Source of the DNA: Trebonia sp963795335
GTDB taxonomy: Bacteria > Actinomycetota > Actinomycetes > Streptosporangiales > Streptosporangiaceae
Length of the DNA: 64,000 nucleotides
Assembly: GCA_963795335.1 (NCBI GenBank)
Contig: CAWCHI010000006.1
Location: 541,476 to 605,475 of the forward strand
Reading direction: 5' to 3'
Position 1 is the stretch's first letter. The number at the start of each line of letters is the position of its first letter. The notes beneath the pieces were generated by a model. That model made no database searches and was not told where the DNA came from. It saw nothing but the letters and a program-made list of their open reading frames with translations. Both the position numbers and the translations under genes were made by a program. Of the stretch, positions 48,656 to 61,521 are shown piece after piece.

Positions 48656-50438
48656 TCAGCTCCCGGCGACGGGCACCGCCTGCAAGAAGTCGAACCGCAG
48701 GCCGGACCAGCCGCTGCCCTGGCCGGGCCCGCTGCGCCGCGCGGTCCACACCAGCGTCGAACCGTCCGGCGTCCTGGTGCGCCGCAGGTACTGCTGCACG
48801 GTCACGCCAGCCGGAGTGATCACCCGGTCCGTCACGAAGTACGGCACGCCGGGATCGAGGATGCTGGTGTGCGGCTGGAGCTTCATGAGGCCGCTCACCG
48901 TGGGGATCTCCATGGTGCCGCGGCGGAACATCAGCGCGCCTTCCGGTGTCTGCACGGGAACGAGCGGGATCCAGTTGTCAGGCACCGGCTGTTCCAGCGT
49001 GTAGGCGACCGGCGGGCTGCCCGCCGGGGCCGGGGCGGTGGCCGGCGGTCCGTTCAGGTTGAGCCGGGCCAGGTACTGCTCGTAGCCGTCCACCGCGAGG
49101 TCGAGTGCCCCTTGCCGCTCGCGCTCCACGCCCCAGGCCAGGGCGGCCATGTTGTCCCGCAGGAACAGCACGTCCTCGAGCGGGTCGGCGTCGGGTGACC
49201 AGGCCGGCCGGCGGCGGCAGCAGGATGAAGTCGGACAGGGTGCCGTCGGCGGCGGAGATCTTGAACATCGACCACGGCTGGCCGGTGGCCGTCGTCAGCT
49301 GCTCGGCCGGCCGGATCAGCGTCCGCATCCCGAACGTGTCGGTGACCACCAGCGTGGTAACCCGCTGCAGCACGACCGCCGGGCGCGGGCACCGGGACGA
49401 AGAACCAGTCGTTACCGTAGACCAGGGCGAACTCCATGACGAGGAGCTTGGCCAGGTCGACCTGGTCGGCGTCGAGCTGGCCGAAGTCGGTGACGCTGTC
49501 CTCGAACGACCACCAGCGGCCGTCGGGCATGCCGCGGAACGTGACGTGCAGCGGCAGGAAGTTGAGGCTGGTGTAGGCGGGTGCCTGCGGCGGCGAGCCG
49601 AGTCCGTCGCCGGAGCCGAGGCTGAACGCGTACCAGTCCAGGTGCCCCCCGCCGAAGCTGTCCGCCTCGAGCACCACGGACCCGCCGGCCTCCGTGGACG
49701 CGGACTCGACCGCGAACGCGTAGCTGAGGTCCTCACCCTGCCAGGCCCAGTCGCCGGCTCGCTGAACGCGCTGTCGAGGAACGTCACGAAGTCGCCGATG
49801 ACCGCGGCCACCGCCGGGTCGCTCGCTTGCGGCGGCAGCGGCGGGTCGGGTATGCCGCCCGCGGCGGCGGTCACCGCCGCGAGGTACAGCGCCTCGCCGT
49901 CGGTCACCCGCCCGGCGGCGAGCGCCCGGGCCCGCAGCCCGGCGGCGCCCGCCAGGGCGGGCGCCGGGTCGGTCGCCGCGACCCGGAAGGCGGCGCGGAA
50001 GGCGGCGATGACCGCCGGCGGATCGCTGATCGCGCCCGCCGTGCCGGCCGCAGCGATGAGGCGCTCGAAGTACAGGCCGGACTGGATCGAGCCGCGCAAC
50101 CTGAACTGGGCGGGACCGCGCTCCACGTGCGCCTCGAGCGGCAGGGTGGTGTCGAACGGGACCGCGGCGGTACCCGGCGGGCCCGGCCGGTAGCCGGTCA
50201 GCGGCTGTGTCTCCGTGCCCATGGTCGCCTGCACCGGCGATCCGGCGTCGTCGCCGGCGAACTCGCCGACCTGCCACTGCCGCGCCAGCATCCACAGCGG
50301 GTCGCGGACCTGCGCCTGCAGCGAGCGGTCCATGGTGGCGTCGCGCGGCTGCGGCTCAAGCCGGGTCCAGGTGGTGATGGAGGCGATCAGGCTAGCCTGC
50401 GCTCGAGCCAGCGCCTGGGCTGAAGCTGGTGACGGCAT
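48656..50438 (-). CDS. Large uncharacterised protein A of the tyrosinase/DUF6603 cluster, frameshifted
   Basis: About 590 residues; frames change near 49760, 49385 and 49200. The N-terminus reads SLIASITTWTRLEPQPRD, then LQAQVRDPLWMLARQWQVGE and FAGDDAGSPVQA, a motif I associate with a family of large uncharacterised bacterial proteins. The middle has WWSFEDSVTDFGQLDADQVD and YGNDWFFVPVP. The end has NWIPLVPVQTPEGALMFRRG, VTVQQYLRRTRTPDGSTLVW. No signal peptide, membrane segment or enzymatic motif is visible. It starts 47 bases inside gene B, so is translationally coupled to it. Function unknown. Confidence 0.6.
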
Positions 50439-53400
50439 GACCTTCCTCCACAGCGACGAAGTGGGTGCCGGCGGTCGCCCCGGCCAGGTTGAACGGGAAG
50501 TACAGCGCGGGCAGGATCTGGCCCGCCTCGGTGATGCTGGCCAAGTCGACGGCCCGCGCCTTGGCCAGCGCGAGGGTCTCCTCGACGATCGCCCGCAGCA
50601 GCGTGATGTCCCACAGCTCGCGGCCGTCGGGGCAGACGGCGAGCAGCATCGCCTGCGGCGCGCGCGCCTTCGGCTCCTCGTAATGGAACGACACCCCGGC
50701 GGTGACGGTGGGGCTGGGAATCCGCTCGAGCCAGTCGTCGAGCAGCAGCCCGGCGAACGGCGCCTGGCTGGCCGGGTCGCCGACGGCGACCGCCTCGATC
50801 GCCACCCGGCCCTGAGCGGGCGGCTGGGCCGGGTCGAGCGGCAGACCGAGCCAGCGGTCGCTGGCGGTGACCGGGAGCTGGGCGAGGTCGAGCGGGCCCG
50901 GCGGCGGCGCGCCGAGCAGCTGGGCGGCGCTCAGCGCGTAGTCGAGGCGTTCCGCCGCTGGCCGCATGTGGCTCAGCTGCATCAGCCACCGGTCCAGGGC
51001 CGTGGGGTCGACTGACCGCATGGCGGCTGACTGGCCGAACCCTGTCTGCAGCGTGGCCGCGTCCGGCGGGGTGAGGTGCGGCAGCACGAGGACGGCGGAG
51101 CCGAGGATCGCGGTGATCACCCCGGCGGCCGCGCTGGGGTCCGTGGCCGGCAGCGCGGTCTGCTGCGCCGTGGCGAGCCGCTGCTCCAGCTCGGCCAGCA
51201 CGGTGGTGGCCTGCGTGGTCAAGTCGGTGACATCGCCGTAGGCCACAGGGACCGAGCCGGTGACGCCGTAGCCGGCGGCGGTGAGCAGCGCGTCGCGGGC
51301 CGGCTGCGGTGCGGCGGGCAGCCCGCCGATCGCCGCGGTCAGTGCCGCGATGTCGTCGGTGAGCCGCTGCACGAGCGCCGCGGCCCTGGCGCTGAGCTCG
51401 GCGGCGTCGGTGGCGCCCCCTGCCGCGCTCGCGTCCGCCTCGGGCAGGGCGAAGTCCTGCGGGCCAAGCGGCGTGGCCGCGCTGAGCAGGTCGCGCAGCG
51501 CGCCCGCCACCGTGAGGAGGTCGGGGAAGCCGACGGTGCCGGCCGGCAGGCGGCGGTGTCGTAGCTGATCGTCACGATCTGCGCGCCAGCCGGCGGCCCC
51601 GCCGCGTGCCCAATCCGGTTCTCAAGCTCAGAGCGCTGCGGGCGGTCGGCGGCGTCGGCGAGGGCGAGCACGTCGAGCGGCCCGATGTCGAGGTCGCGCA
51701 GCGACACGGTGACCTGCTGGATGGCGCCGCCCGCGGTCCAGGAGACGGTGCCCCGCACGGTGTCCGGTGCGGGCAGCAGGCCGCCGAGCCACGCGTCGAG
51801 CCACGGCTCGGCCACGGCCCGCGGCCGGGTGGTGACGCCGCCCCAGCCCGGCGCCGCCGGCGGCGCACCGGCGAACAGCAGCATCAGCCGGTGCGCGACG
51901 TCGAGCCCGGCCTGCGGCGTGTCGGCCAGGTCAGGTGCCGGCGGGTGGTCGCCGCGGGACACCGCGTCGAGGATGCCGCCCGAGCGGCCGAAGTTGCCGC
52001 GCATGATCTGGTACACGCTTTCCGCGAGAGACAGGTCGCCAAGCCCGTCGAGCAGGTCGTCGAGCGCGGCGACGCACCCAAGCACCGCGTTCTGCGTGTC
52101 GTTGCCCGGCGGCGCGGGCGCAGGCAGCCCGGCGCCCCAGACGGTCCCCGCGGTCAGGTCGCCCGCCTGCCAGCCGGCACGCAGCTTGACGCCGTCTACC
52201 ACCTGCGACGGGGTGACGTCGGGGCTGGCCGGGCTGGCCGGCGTCAGCTCGTCGCCGATCAGCGGGTACTTGTCGCGGAACGGCTGAATGTAGACGTCGA
52301 GCCCGGCCTCGTGCAGCGCCTCCTCGAACTGGTAGCCGGTGAGCCCGCCAAGCGACTGTCCCTCGCGCACCCCGTCGAGCAGCCACAGCGCGCCGCGGGT
52401 GCGCTCAGAGGACACGTCGATGGCGAGCACCTGCTCGTCCGGGGTGGCCCGGTGGGTGAGGTACCCGCTGCGCAGCACAGCGCCCGCGGCGGCCTGGGTC
52501 AGCGACGGCGCGTGCACGAAACCGCCGTTGTCGCTGGCCGGCTGCTGCACCGGGCGCAGCGCCGCCCAGTCCTGTTCGGGCAGCACCTGCCGGCGGCTCT
52601 CGTCCAGCCTGGTGACTGCGGCCGCGTCGGCGCCGGATACCTGAACCGTGGCCAGCGCCGGGCGGACGTTCTCCACCCAGCCGTAACCGCCCAGGTGCAG
52701 CGTGGGCGCGTCCGCGGCGGGCGGCGCGGCGCGCCGCCTCGCCAGGATCGAGTTGGCGATCGCCGATACCCACACGTCGATGCGGTGGCTGCACGCGTCG
52801 AGCGTCTCGGTCAGCAGCCGGTCAAGCTCGGCCGTGGGCAGCGCCGCCAGCGTGCCGAGGCTGGCGCGCAGCTCGGCCAGCCGGGCGAACGGCGACCCGG
52901 GCGGGGGGTCAAGGTCGTGCAGGTACTCGCCCCAGCTGACCGCGGACCCGCTGGCCACCGGCCGGGCGAGGATGTCCCACGGGGTGATGCTCACCGTGGC
53001 CTGCCTGATGCCGACTAGCTCGGCCTCGCGCAGCGCGGTGGACGGCAGGGTCCCGTTGCTGACCTGGGCGCGGCCCGCCAGGCCAACGTACTCGCGCAGC
53101 ATCGACTGGCGCAGCACCCGGTACAGCACCGAGGTCGGTGTGGCGGGGCCGGGGTAGTTCTCGTTTTGCAGGTCGCCGACCGGGGCGTTCGCGATCCAGG
53201 TGATGTAGTTGACGAGCGTGCCGCCGACGCTGGCGTCCGCGGTCAGCGTCGCCTGCTCGGACAGCGGCCCGTCCTGCACGGTGGAGTAGGGGACCGGGTA
53301 GCTGTCGCGGCCCATGGACGTGTGGATCACCCGCGGGTCCCAGCCGGTCAGCCCGACGAAGTCGAGCAGCGCGCGGCCGCGGGCCAGGTGCTCGGGCCAC

Positions 53401-54944
53401 CATTCGTCCAGCGGCACGCCGGTGAACCGCAGCAGGTTCCACATCGCCTCGTCGCCGATCACCTGGCGGGCGCGGAAGTCCATCGAGCTGGCGTCCATGC
53501 CGAGCACCTGCAGCAGGTCCTGGTCGGGATCGGCGCTGGACCCGACGTGCGGCGCGCCCGCGGCGCTCGCGGCCCAGATGGCGAGCAGCGGCTTGAGGAA
53601 GCCGACCAGGGCGGCCTCCGGGTCAGGCGGCACGAGCAGCGACGGCGGGGACGGCGGGGCGGCATAGGCGGCGAGCGAGGTGACAGGCAGCAGCCCGTAG
53701 GGGGTGGTGCCGGCGCGCAGCGCGGGCAGGGTGCCGCGCGGGATGGCGCTGGCCAGGGCGTAGCTGCGCGCCTGGTCGATCGCCTGGGCCGAGAAGACGG
53801 GCGCGAACATCTGCTCCATGGCGTAGCCGAGGGTGGCCGGCCACAGCGCGGTGAGCATGGCCCGGCCGCCCGCCACGCCGTGCCCGTCGGCGTACTGCAC
53901 ATGGTCGAAGACCGCCGCCGGCAGGCCGAGCAGCCCGGCGGCGACCGGGCCGTCCGCGGTGGCGTCGCTGGTCAGCGGCGCGCTCCGCTCGACCGCGAAG
54001 CTGATGGCGTAGTCGGGGTCCTTGCGGCTGTAGCCGGCGGCCGCGTCCGGCGTGTTGTTGGTCGGCGTGCCCTGCGGCACGAACGCCACGCCGTCGGTGT
54101 AGTGATGCGCGTCGAGCAGCGCGGCGAACTGGGCGTTGCCCGGCCCGTCCGCCGTGCCACCGCGGACGCCGAGCACGACGATGCGGTCGAAGCCGGCCCG
54201 CAGGTCATCGGGGGTGAGCGGGATGGTCAGGCCCATGCCGACGCTGACCGCCTCGTCGAAGTCCACCAGCCAGCGCATCCCGGCGTCCACCGGCAGACCG
54301 TCGGGCAGCGTGCCGTCGTGCGGGGTGAGCCCGACCGGCAGGCTGGCCGGGATCGGCGCGCCGGTGTAGGCGGTGACCTGGTCCCCCCGGTAGAGGAAAA
54401 CCGTCCACGCGCCGGGCAGCGCGCTCGCGGCTGGCGCCTGCTCATACGAGCTCCCCCGGCCCGGCGGCGTGGGATAGGACGGCGGCGGCGCCGGCTGCTC
54501 GCCGTCCGGGGTCGGCGCGGCGGGCTGCTCGGCGATGTTGACCGGGGTCATCGCCCCGGCGATCCAGGCCGCCCGCTGCGGGGTGTAGGCGCCGGCGAGC
54601 ACCCGCCACGGCGCCTGCGCGGCGTCGGCCGCGGGTGGCAGGCCCGCCCGCCACAGCAGGTCCCAGTACGCCGTGCCCGCGGCCACCTCGTCCGCGGTCA
54701 GCTCCGGCTCGAAGGAGGACACGCTGATCGTGTCCGGGTAGATGCGGACAAGCAGGCTGGGGCCGCCCGCCTGGCCCTTGGCGGTGACGGCGGGCTGGGG
54801 GACGAACCGGGTCTCGATGCGCACCGGCAGCAGCAGCACGGGCACGCCGGCGGCGAGCGGCGTGCGGTTGATGATGATCTCGTCGTCGGCCGCTGGTAGG
54901 GGTGTGCCGGGCTCGGACTGGGCGGGGGGCGGTTGATCCGTCAT
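50392..54944 (-). CDS. Very large uncharacterised protein B of the cluster, one frameshift
   Basis: About 1,517 residues with one frame change near 51540. Start MTDQPPPAQSEPG at 54944 overlaps the stop of gene C (ATGA). No signal peptide. Notable stretches are VLLLPVRIETRF, WDLLWRAGL, LDFVGLTGWDPRVI, DVWVSAIANSILARRR, GGYGWVENVRPAL, and SGYLTHRATPDEQVLAIDVS. The C-terminal 370 residues (from FPDLLTVAGALRDLL) are helical and Ala-rich, ending FPFNLAGATAGTHFVAVEEG. Mixed alpha/beta with no catalytic motif I recognise. Size and coupling to genes A and C suggest a stoichiometric complex. Function unknown. Confidence 0.65.
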
Positions 54945-57900
54945 GTGGGCACCATGAGGTCGGCGTGGATGGCGATGCGGTAGGGCATGCGCAAGGTGAT
55001 GTAGGCGGTCTGGGCGGCGTCGGTGCCCCACGTGTTCGCGGTGTCGGCCGGGTCGCCGGCGTCGTCGGTGATCGCGATGTCCTGCGGCGCGCCGCCCGCG
55101 GAGAGGAACGCGGGCAGGCTGGTTTGCGTGAGCACCGTGCCGAAGACCGAGGAAGCGAGCCGCCACGGCGCCCAGCCGTTGGAGTAGGTGACAACCGCCG
55201 GCGCGGCGGCGGGCCTCGGGCCAGCCTGCTGCTTCGGCCCGCCGAAGTTGGTCCAGGCCAGGTCGGCCCAGTGCTGCACGGTCCCGGTCGCGGACGGCTC
55301 GAGGCCGAACCGCGGCTCGGTGGGGTGCTGCTGGAAGACGAAGAAGAAACCCTCGGGCGAGGCGGCGGTGCCGCCGCGGGCGTCTCGCCGGGCTGAGGTT
55401 GAAGCCGATGAACGTGATGTCGGTCGGCAGCGTGCCCGTGTACAGCGGGTACCGCTCGTCGGTGGGGTCGATGACCCGCTGCCTGCCGTCGAGCGTGGCC
55501 CTGGCCGCGTAGATGACCGTGTTCGGGTAGCGGCGCAGCAGCTCACCCCTGATCAGCAGCACCACGTTGTCCGCGACGATCCCGGTCCGGTTCTCGTGCG
55601 TGCCGAGCGGCCGCGCCAGCGGCCAGGTGCTGATCGGCGGTATGTCCTTGAGCAGCTCCGCGAGCTGGGCGGGGTCGGCCGGGTCGCCCGGCTCGCGCAC
55701 GTAGCCGCTGACGTCCCAGAACTGCCTGAAGTAGCTTCCCGCGCAGGTCGGTCGGGTAGCCGGCCCACAGCAGCTGGCGGGCCATCTCGTGGTTGAGCCC
55801 GACCATGTACGACTCGATGAACGCGTGGTTGGTCTGCAGCAGGCCGACGGTGTCCGGTGGGATCTGCTCGACGCCGGGCAGGATGTAGTCCGGCGAGAGG
55901 TCGCGCAGCGGCGCGTACATCGGCTGCGGGAACGACGGGGCGGCCATGATCGGCTGGATCGGGTCGAGCGGCTGCCAGCCGAGCCTGGCGCCGATGTCGA
56001 GGCGCGCCAGGACCCGGGCGGGCACCGTCACCGCCGGGTCGAGCCTGGCCACCACGGTGTCGCGCAGCGCCTGCGTGTCCAGTGCCGCGGCGGGCGGCGG
56101 GTCGGGGGCGGGCGCCTGGAGCGCGCCGCCGAGCGCGATCATCGCCTGCCGGAACCGGGCCGCCTCCACCGAGTCGGCGACAGCCCCCGTCCCTGTGGTG
56201 CCCGTGCCCCCCGCACCGCTGCCTCCGGTCACGGTTCCCGTGGCGGGCGGCTCGGTGATCGCGAAACCCGGGCGCGGTGGCACCGCGGCGAGTGCCCGCG
56301 GTGTCAGCCCGGCGATGCGGATGCCGCCGGACGAGGCGTCAGCCTCGATGACCGCGCGGAACGTGCCCTCGGGCGTGTGGGCGACCAGCCTGACCGGCAG
56401 GTACTTCGACCACGGCGGGCGGACCACGTCGCTGATGTCCTCGATGGCGACGAGACCACCGGGCGGCGCAGGCGGCGGGACGATGGCGATCTCCCCGGCG
56501 CTGACCCGGTCCACCAGGGCGCCCAGGCGGCCGATGACCGCTCCCCCGGCCGCCTGCCGCCTGCGGATCGCCCCCGCCGGGCTGGTGATGCGGCGGAACG
56601 CGGCGGAGAACATCTGGCTCGGCACCCGGCTGCCCGCGATTGCCGCGCGGACCGTCTGCGGGCTCGCGAGCAGCCGGGCGTGCACCGGCGCGGTGAGGGT
56701 GAGCAGGGTGGCGTTGGACGCGACGGCGAGCCGGCGCGCGTGCAGCAGGGTGAGCGTGCCGCGGGCGAGCTGCGCCCCGCGCAGCATGCTGTTGGCCCGC
56801 TCGATCCCGGCGACCTGCTGCCAGGCCGAGGCCATCAGCGCGGTCAGGTGCCCCTGGACGACCTGGGTCCCTGTGCCCGCCTCCAGACGCGGGCGCGGGT
56901 CGAGGTTGAGCCCGTCCAGCCAGCCTGTCCCGGCGGGCGACACGGTCGGCACGCCCGCGTGCCAGCGGCCGTAAATCGGGCGGCACCACCACCGGGTCGT
57001 CCGGGTTGGGGTGAGCGGGGTCGTCGGTGACCGGGGCGGGGACGTTGATGAAGGTGGCGAGCGCGTCCTGGAAGGTGGTCTTGGCCGGGTCGTTCCACGG
57101 CGTCTCCGTGGTCACCAGGCTCGTCAGCGCGCCGTCGAGCCCGAGCGGCGGCCCGGCCGAGGGGAAGCCCGCCATGGGGCTGTCCACGCTCATCGGGCCG
57201 CTGGCCGATGCCAGCGCCCAGCTTGCGCGGCACCAGGCGGCGCACGAGCGACTCGAAGTCGCCCTGGTCGCTGGTGTGGAAGCCGAAGGTGTGGAAGTAC
57301 GGCAGCCGCAGCGGCGCCCTGGGTGGCCGTCGTCCACGCGGCCGCGGTCGCTGGTGAGGCCGGAGACGTCCTGGCCGAGCCCGGCGTGCCGGCCGGCCTC
57401 GAAGCGCCGGCACCAGGAACGCGGTGTAGCCGGTCTCCGGGTCGAGCCGCCGCGGGCACATCAGCCGGGAGATGACCGCACCCGGCGTGCCGCTCAGCGT
57501 GGCGGCGAGGCCGCCGTCGCCCGACACCTGGGTGTGCGCCCAGTTCCAGGCGTCATCGAGCGGCTGCAGCGCGCCCGGCGCGCTCACGTCGATCGCGGGC
57601 AGCGGCTGCGGCGACGGGGTGACCGGCGTGAACTCGCTGCCTTTCAGCACCACCAGGGCGAGCCACGGGCGGAGCCTGTCGCCCGCCGGTGCGGCCGGGG
57701 TGAACAGCCACGGCAGGTCGGGCAGGTCGAACTCGATGCAGGCCAGGTAGTTCGGCTCGTAGTTGGCGGTGCCGTCCTTGGGGTCGGTCCTGATCACGTG
57801 CCGCGGCGTCAAGGCCGAGCACGTCGCCAGGACCGTAGGTGAGCACGGTCACCGGCGGCACCGCCTCGCTGGCGGGCGCCGGTCCCTGGGCGGCGACGGT

Positions 57901-58020
57901 CAAGCCCGCGCTGAGCGTGCCGCGCACCGGCAGTGCGCCGCCGTAGTCGGGGTTGGCGAGTTCGCTCCCGATGCCGCGCCGCGACCAGGCCACGAAGTGG
58001 TAGCGTCCCGGCGTGGTCAT
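54941..58020 (-). CDS. Very large uncharacterised protein C of the cluster, several frameshifts
   Basis: About 1,025 residues reconstructed across frame changes near 57810, 57410, 57320, 56970, 55740 and 55390. Start TTPGRYHFVAWSRRGIGSEL overlaps the DUF6603 stop (ATGA). IRTDPKDGTANYEPNYLACI, FDLPDLPWLFTPAAP and LRPWLALVVLKGSEF form a distinctive N-terminal domain. A helical region (LMASAWQQVAGIERANSMLR) and YILPGVEQIPPDTVGLLQTN, then NHEMARQLLWAGYPTDLRG follow. The C-terminal domain includes PEGFFFVFQQHPTEPRFGLE. No export signal, no enzyme motif. The order of domains and lack of premature loss suggest a real protein damaged mainly by indels. Confidence 0.55.
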
Positions 58021-61000
58021 GACGCCACCTCATGCGCGGGGACGACCTGCAGCGCGCCCTGCTCGTCCGGGTGCACGGCGAGGTAGGCCTGCATGACGGA
58101 CACCGCCTCGTACCGGGTGGTGGCCGAGGCCAGGATGTCCGCGCGGGCGGTCAGGTCGGTGGTGGTCGCGATCGCGTAGCTGGCCGGGTTGACCGCGATC
58201 GGGCTGCTCAGGCCCGGGGTGGCGAACCGCTGCAGGCCGCCGGCGGCGACCGGGGACCGCGCCCCCGCGCCGTTGCCCGCGAGCGCCTCGTGCACGCTGG
58301 CCGGCATCGTGTAAATGCTGCCGAACCGGGATTGCGCCGCGTAGTCGTCGATGTAGCGCTCCTGGTAGCTGACGGTGCGGGGAGAGTCGTGGCCGCCGGT
58401 GATGGGCTGCGCGCCGATCGCGATCCCGGCGTCGAACGGCTCGTAGGACGGCGCGCTGAGCTTGTCGGCGTCGCTCATCGTGGTGTACTGGGCGATCGCG
58501 AACTGCTCGGTGTGCGGGACGTAGTCGACGGCGTGGCCGTTGAGCGTGACCGCGGTGATCTGGAATTCGTTCCCGTCGGCGGGGGCGGCGCCGTTGAACT
58601 GGGTGACCGGGATGTCCAGCGGCACCACGGTTTCCCGGGCGGTGAGCGCGCCCATCGGGTGGGCGAGCAGGGTCTGCGCCGGCGGCTGGCTGGTGCGCAG
58701 GCTGGCCGGCTGGATGGCCTGCGGCGGCAGGGCCACGCTCCAGTTGCCCGGGTTGGCGAGCGCCGCGGCGAGCGGCGGCAGCACCGGCGCGGACGGCAGC
58801 GTCGCCGGCGTGCTGTCGCCCCAGGTGAGGTCGATCGACGCGGACACGCTGAAGAACAGGATGTTGAAGCTCGCGTCGCCGTGCAGGTGCCAGGGCCGCG
58901 GCCCGGACAGCGACGCGTTGAGGCTGATCCCGGCGAGCGACGTCCCGTCGTAGGAGATGTCGAAGCCGGCCGAGAAGTCGATCTCGAAGGAGAACGGGGA
59001 GAAGATGAACAGCGCGTCGAACCCGATGAAGCCGTGCACGGAAAAACCGCCCGCCGAGGCGTAGGCATCGACGTTGGCGCCGAACTGCAGCGAGTTCGAC
59101 GTGACGGCCAGGTAGGAGTCGGAGCTGAGCCGCGGGTTGTCGCCGTCGCCGATGCTCACGCTCATCCGCTGCAGCTGCGGCACGTCGGGCGGCGGGCTGA
59201 AGCTTCGGGTTGAACCCGCCGAGCGAGAACAGGAAGTTGGGGTCGCCGCCCCAGTTGAAGCGCAGCGCCATGTCGCCCGCCAGCTGGTAGGCCAGCAGGT
59301 AGGAGTTGAACATGGTGCCGTCGATGGACAGCTTCTCCAGGCCGAAGTCGATCAGCCCGAGCACGTCGATGTGGATCTGGATCAGCGCCACGTCGGGGTC
59401 GGGGATGGCCACGTTGATCTCGCCGAGGATGGCGATCCGCACCGGGTCGGGCACCTCGAGGATGACGCCGACCTCGAAGTCGATCAGGGTCGGCGTGCCC
59501 CAGCCGACCGACAGCATCGGGCCGAACAGGTAGCGGCCCTGCTGCGGCGGGAAGAACGACTCGATGTCGCTGATGATCTGGGGCGCGTTGGCCACCGGGT
59601 CCGGCGGGAACAAGACGCTGTCCAGCCTGTGCGCCCGGAGCCCGGCCCGCAGCGCGTCCTGCGCCATGGTGCGGTTGACGCCGCCGAGCCCGCCCACCCC
59701 GTTCAGCGTGAAGCCGAAGCCGAGCTGGATTGGCGGCAGCTCGAAGGTGATGATCAGCAGCAGGGAGAATCCCTCGGAGCCGTCGGGCAGCTTGGTGTCG
59801 AGCACGCCGATCACCTTGACCGCCACCACGTCGGCGATCATGACGTCGAGCACGCCGGCGTACTGGCCTTTGTCCTGGTCGAACGAGATGAACCCGCCGC
59901 CGCTGGCCAGGCCCAGGTCGAGCTGCAGGCCGAGGCCGTCGGGCGGCTTGAACGCGAACCCGAGGTTGAGCTTGTCCAGGTTGCCGGGCGGTGCGTTCTG
60001 CGGCACCGGGTCCAGGTCGAGTTCGAGCCCGACGCGCTGCACGGTGGCCTGGACCGGGCCGAGCGTGAGCCCGCCGCTGAGCGCGACGACGAGGGCGGCG
60101 CCCGAACTGGAGACGGTGAGCCCGATGTCGAGCTGGTCGAGGTCGAGCACGTCCGCGATCGTCACGTGCAGCGGTATGGTCGTCTGCATCTTGGCCTGGC
60201 CGCTCAGGCTCAGCCCGGCCTGGCTGGACCACCTGAACGCGCCGGACAGGCTGACCTGCTGGGTGGCACTGCCGAGCATCTGCTGCAGGAAGCCGTCGCC
60301 CGATCCGAAGTCCAGGTACAGGGTGGCGCCGTCGGTGCCGTCGGCGGCCTGCCCGGCCGCGCCGGCGGACACGATCACCTCGACGCCGCCCGCCGTTCCC
60401 TTGACCTCGATCCCGGCGGCGAGGCCCGATACTTCAAGCCGGGTGCCGCCCGGGTCGCCGAACAAGATCCACGGCGTCGCGGGCTGGCCGGCGATGGCCA
60501 GCGACGCGTCGATCTGCGCCGGCCCGGCGTTGACGGTGAGGTCGACGTCGCCCGGCCTGATCTCGGCGGCGAACACGTCGCTGACCTGGAACGAGCCGGA
60601 GACCGCCAGTGTGAAGGGCGAGTCGACAGGCGGCATGGCGGCCACGGACCCGCTCGCCAGCGGCGTGATCGCGAAGCCGACGGGCGCGCCGCCCGGCTGA
60701 CCCTTGGGCGGGATGGGGAACAGCAGCACGCCGAACTCGGCGTAGTCGCTCCAGTCGGCGTTGGCCGACCTGACCAGTGGGATGGCGAGCTGGCCGAGCG
60801 AGGGCAGCGCCGGGTTGGCCGGGTCGTAGTAGCGCGCGGAGAGCGTCGGGTCCAGCGGCTCGATCCTGGCGGCGAGCGGTATGCCGCGCATGATGCGCCA
60901 GGTCACGGTGAGGAAGCGGGTGACGTCGAAGGACGGGCCGCCCCAGCCGTAAACCGAGCCGACCAGGCCTTCCGGGTCGCTCGCGAGCTGGGTCAGCCGG

Positions 61001-61512
61001 TCCCAGTGCACCGTGGTCTGCAGGTAGGGCAGCCGGTTCGCCCCGGCCGGGGTGGCCGGGGCGATGTCGATGAAACCGATCGCCAGCAGCAGCGCCTGCA
61101 GCAGTGGGCTCCGGGCGGCGAGGAAGTCGCTGATCATGGTGTCGACGAGCTCGACGGCGCTGTCGCTCCAGAAGCTGGGGTCGTCGAGCGGCGCGGGCAG
61201 GCCGGCGGGCGGGGTGTCGATCAGGTCGCGGACCTGAGTGAGGATCTGGGTGAGCCCGGTTAGCAGTTGCTCGGCCAGTTGCACCGGGTCGCCGGTGCCC
61301 GCCTCGAGCTGGTCGAAGATGGTCTCCAGGTCTTCGAACGGGTCGGTGGCGGCGAACGTGGACACCAGGGTGGCGTAGCCGGCGCTGTCCACGCTGGTAG
61401 CCCAGCCGAGGCGGCGCAGCAGCCGGTTGAACTCACCGGGGCTCTCGAAGGAGATCGCGAGCTGGCCCAGTATGTGCAGCAGCCCGGAGGCGAGCTGGGC
61501 GAGGAAGTCCAT
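58017..61512 (-). CDS. DUF6603-domain protein, one frameshift
   Basis: About 1,165 residues with a frame change near 59200. The N-terminal 250 residues are helical; the remainder is built of long amphipathic beta strands with alternating hydrophobic residues. GGFISFDQDKGQYAGVLDV, FELPPIQLGFGFTLNGVGGL, and GRYLFGPMLSVGWGTPTLID are hallmarks of the DUF6603 family. The function of the family is unknown; the continuous beta-strand pattern would fit an elongated beta-groove or shell protein. No signal peptide. Nine bases separate it from the tyrosinase-like gene, and it overlaps gene C by 4 bases. Confidence 0.72.
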
Positions 61513-61521
61513 GCCCGCCGC

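Noticed and set aside
59137..61263. 708-codon plus-strand frame opposite DUF6603
   Set aside because: Shadow of the real minus-strand gene, rich in HVQ/DRR-type antisense text.
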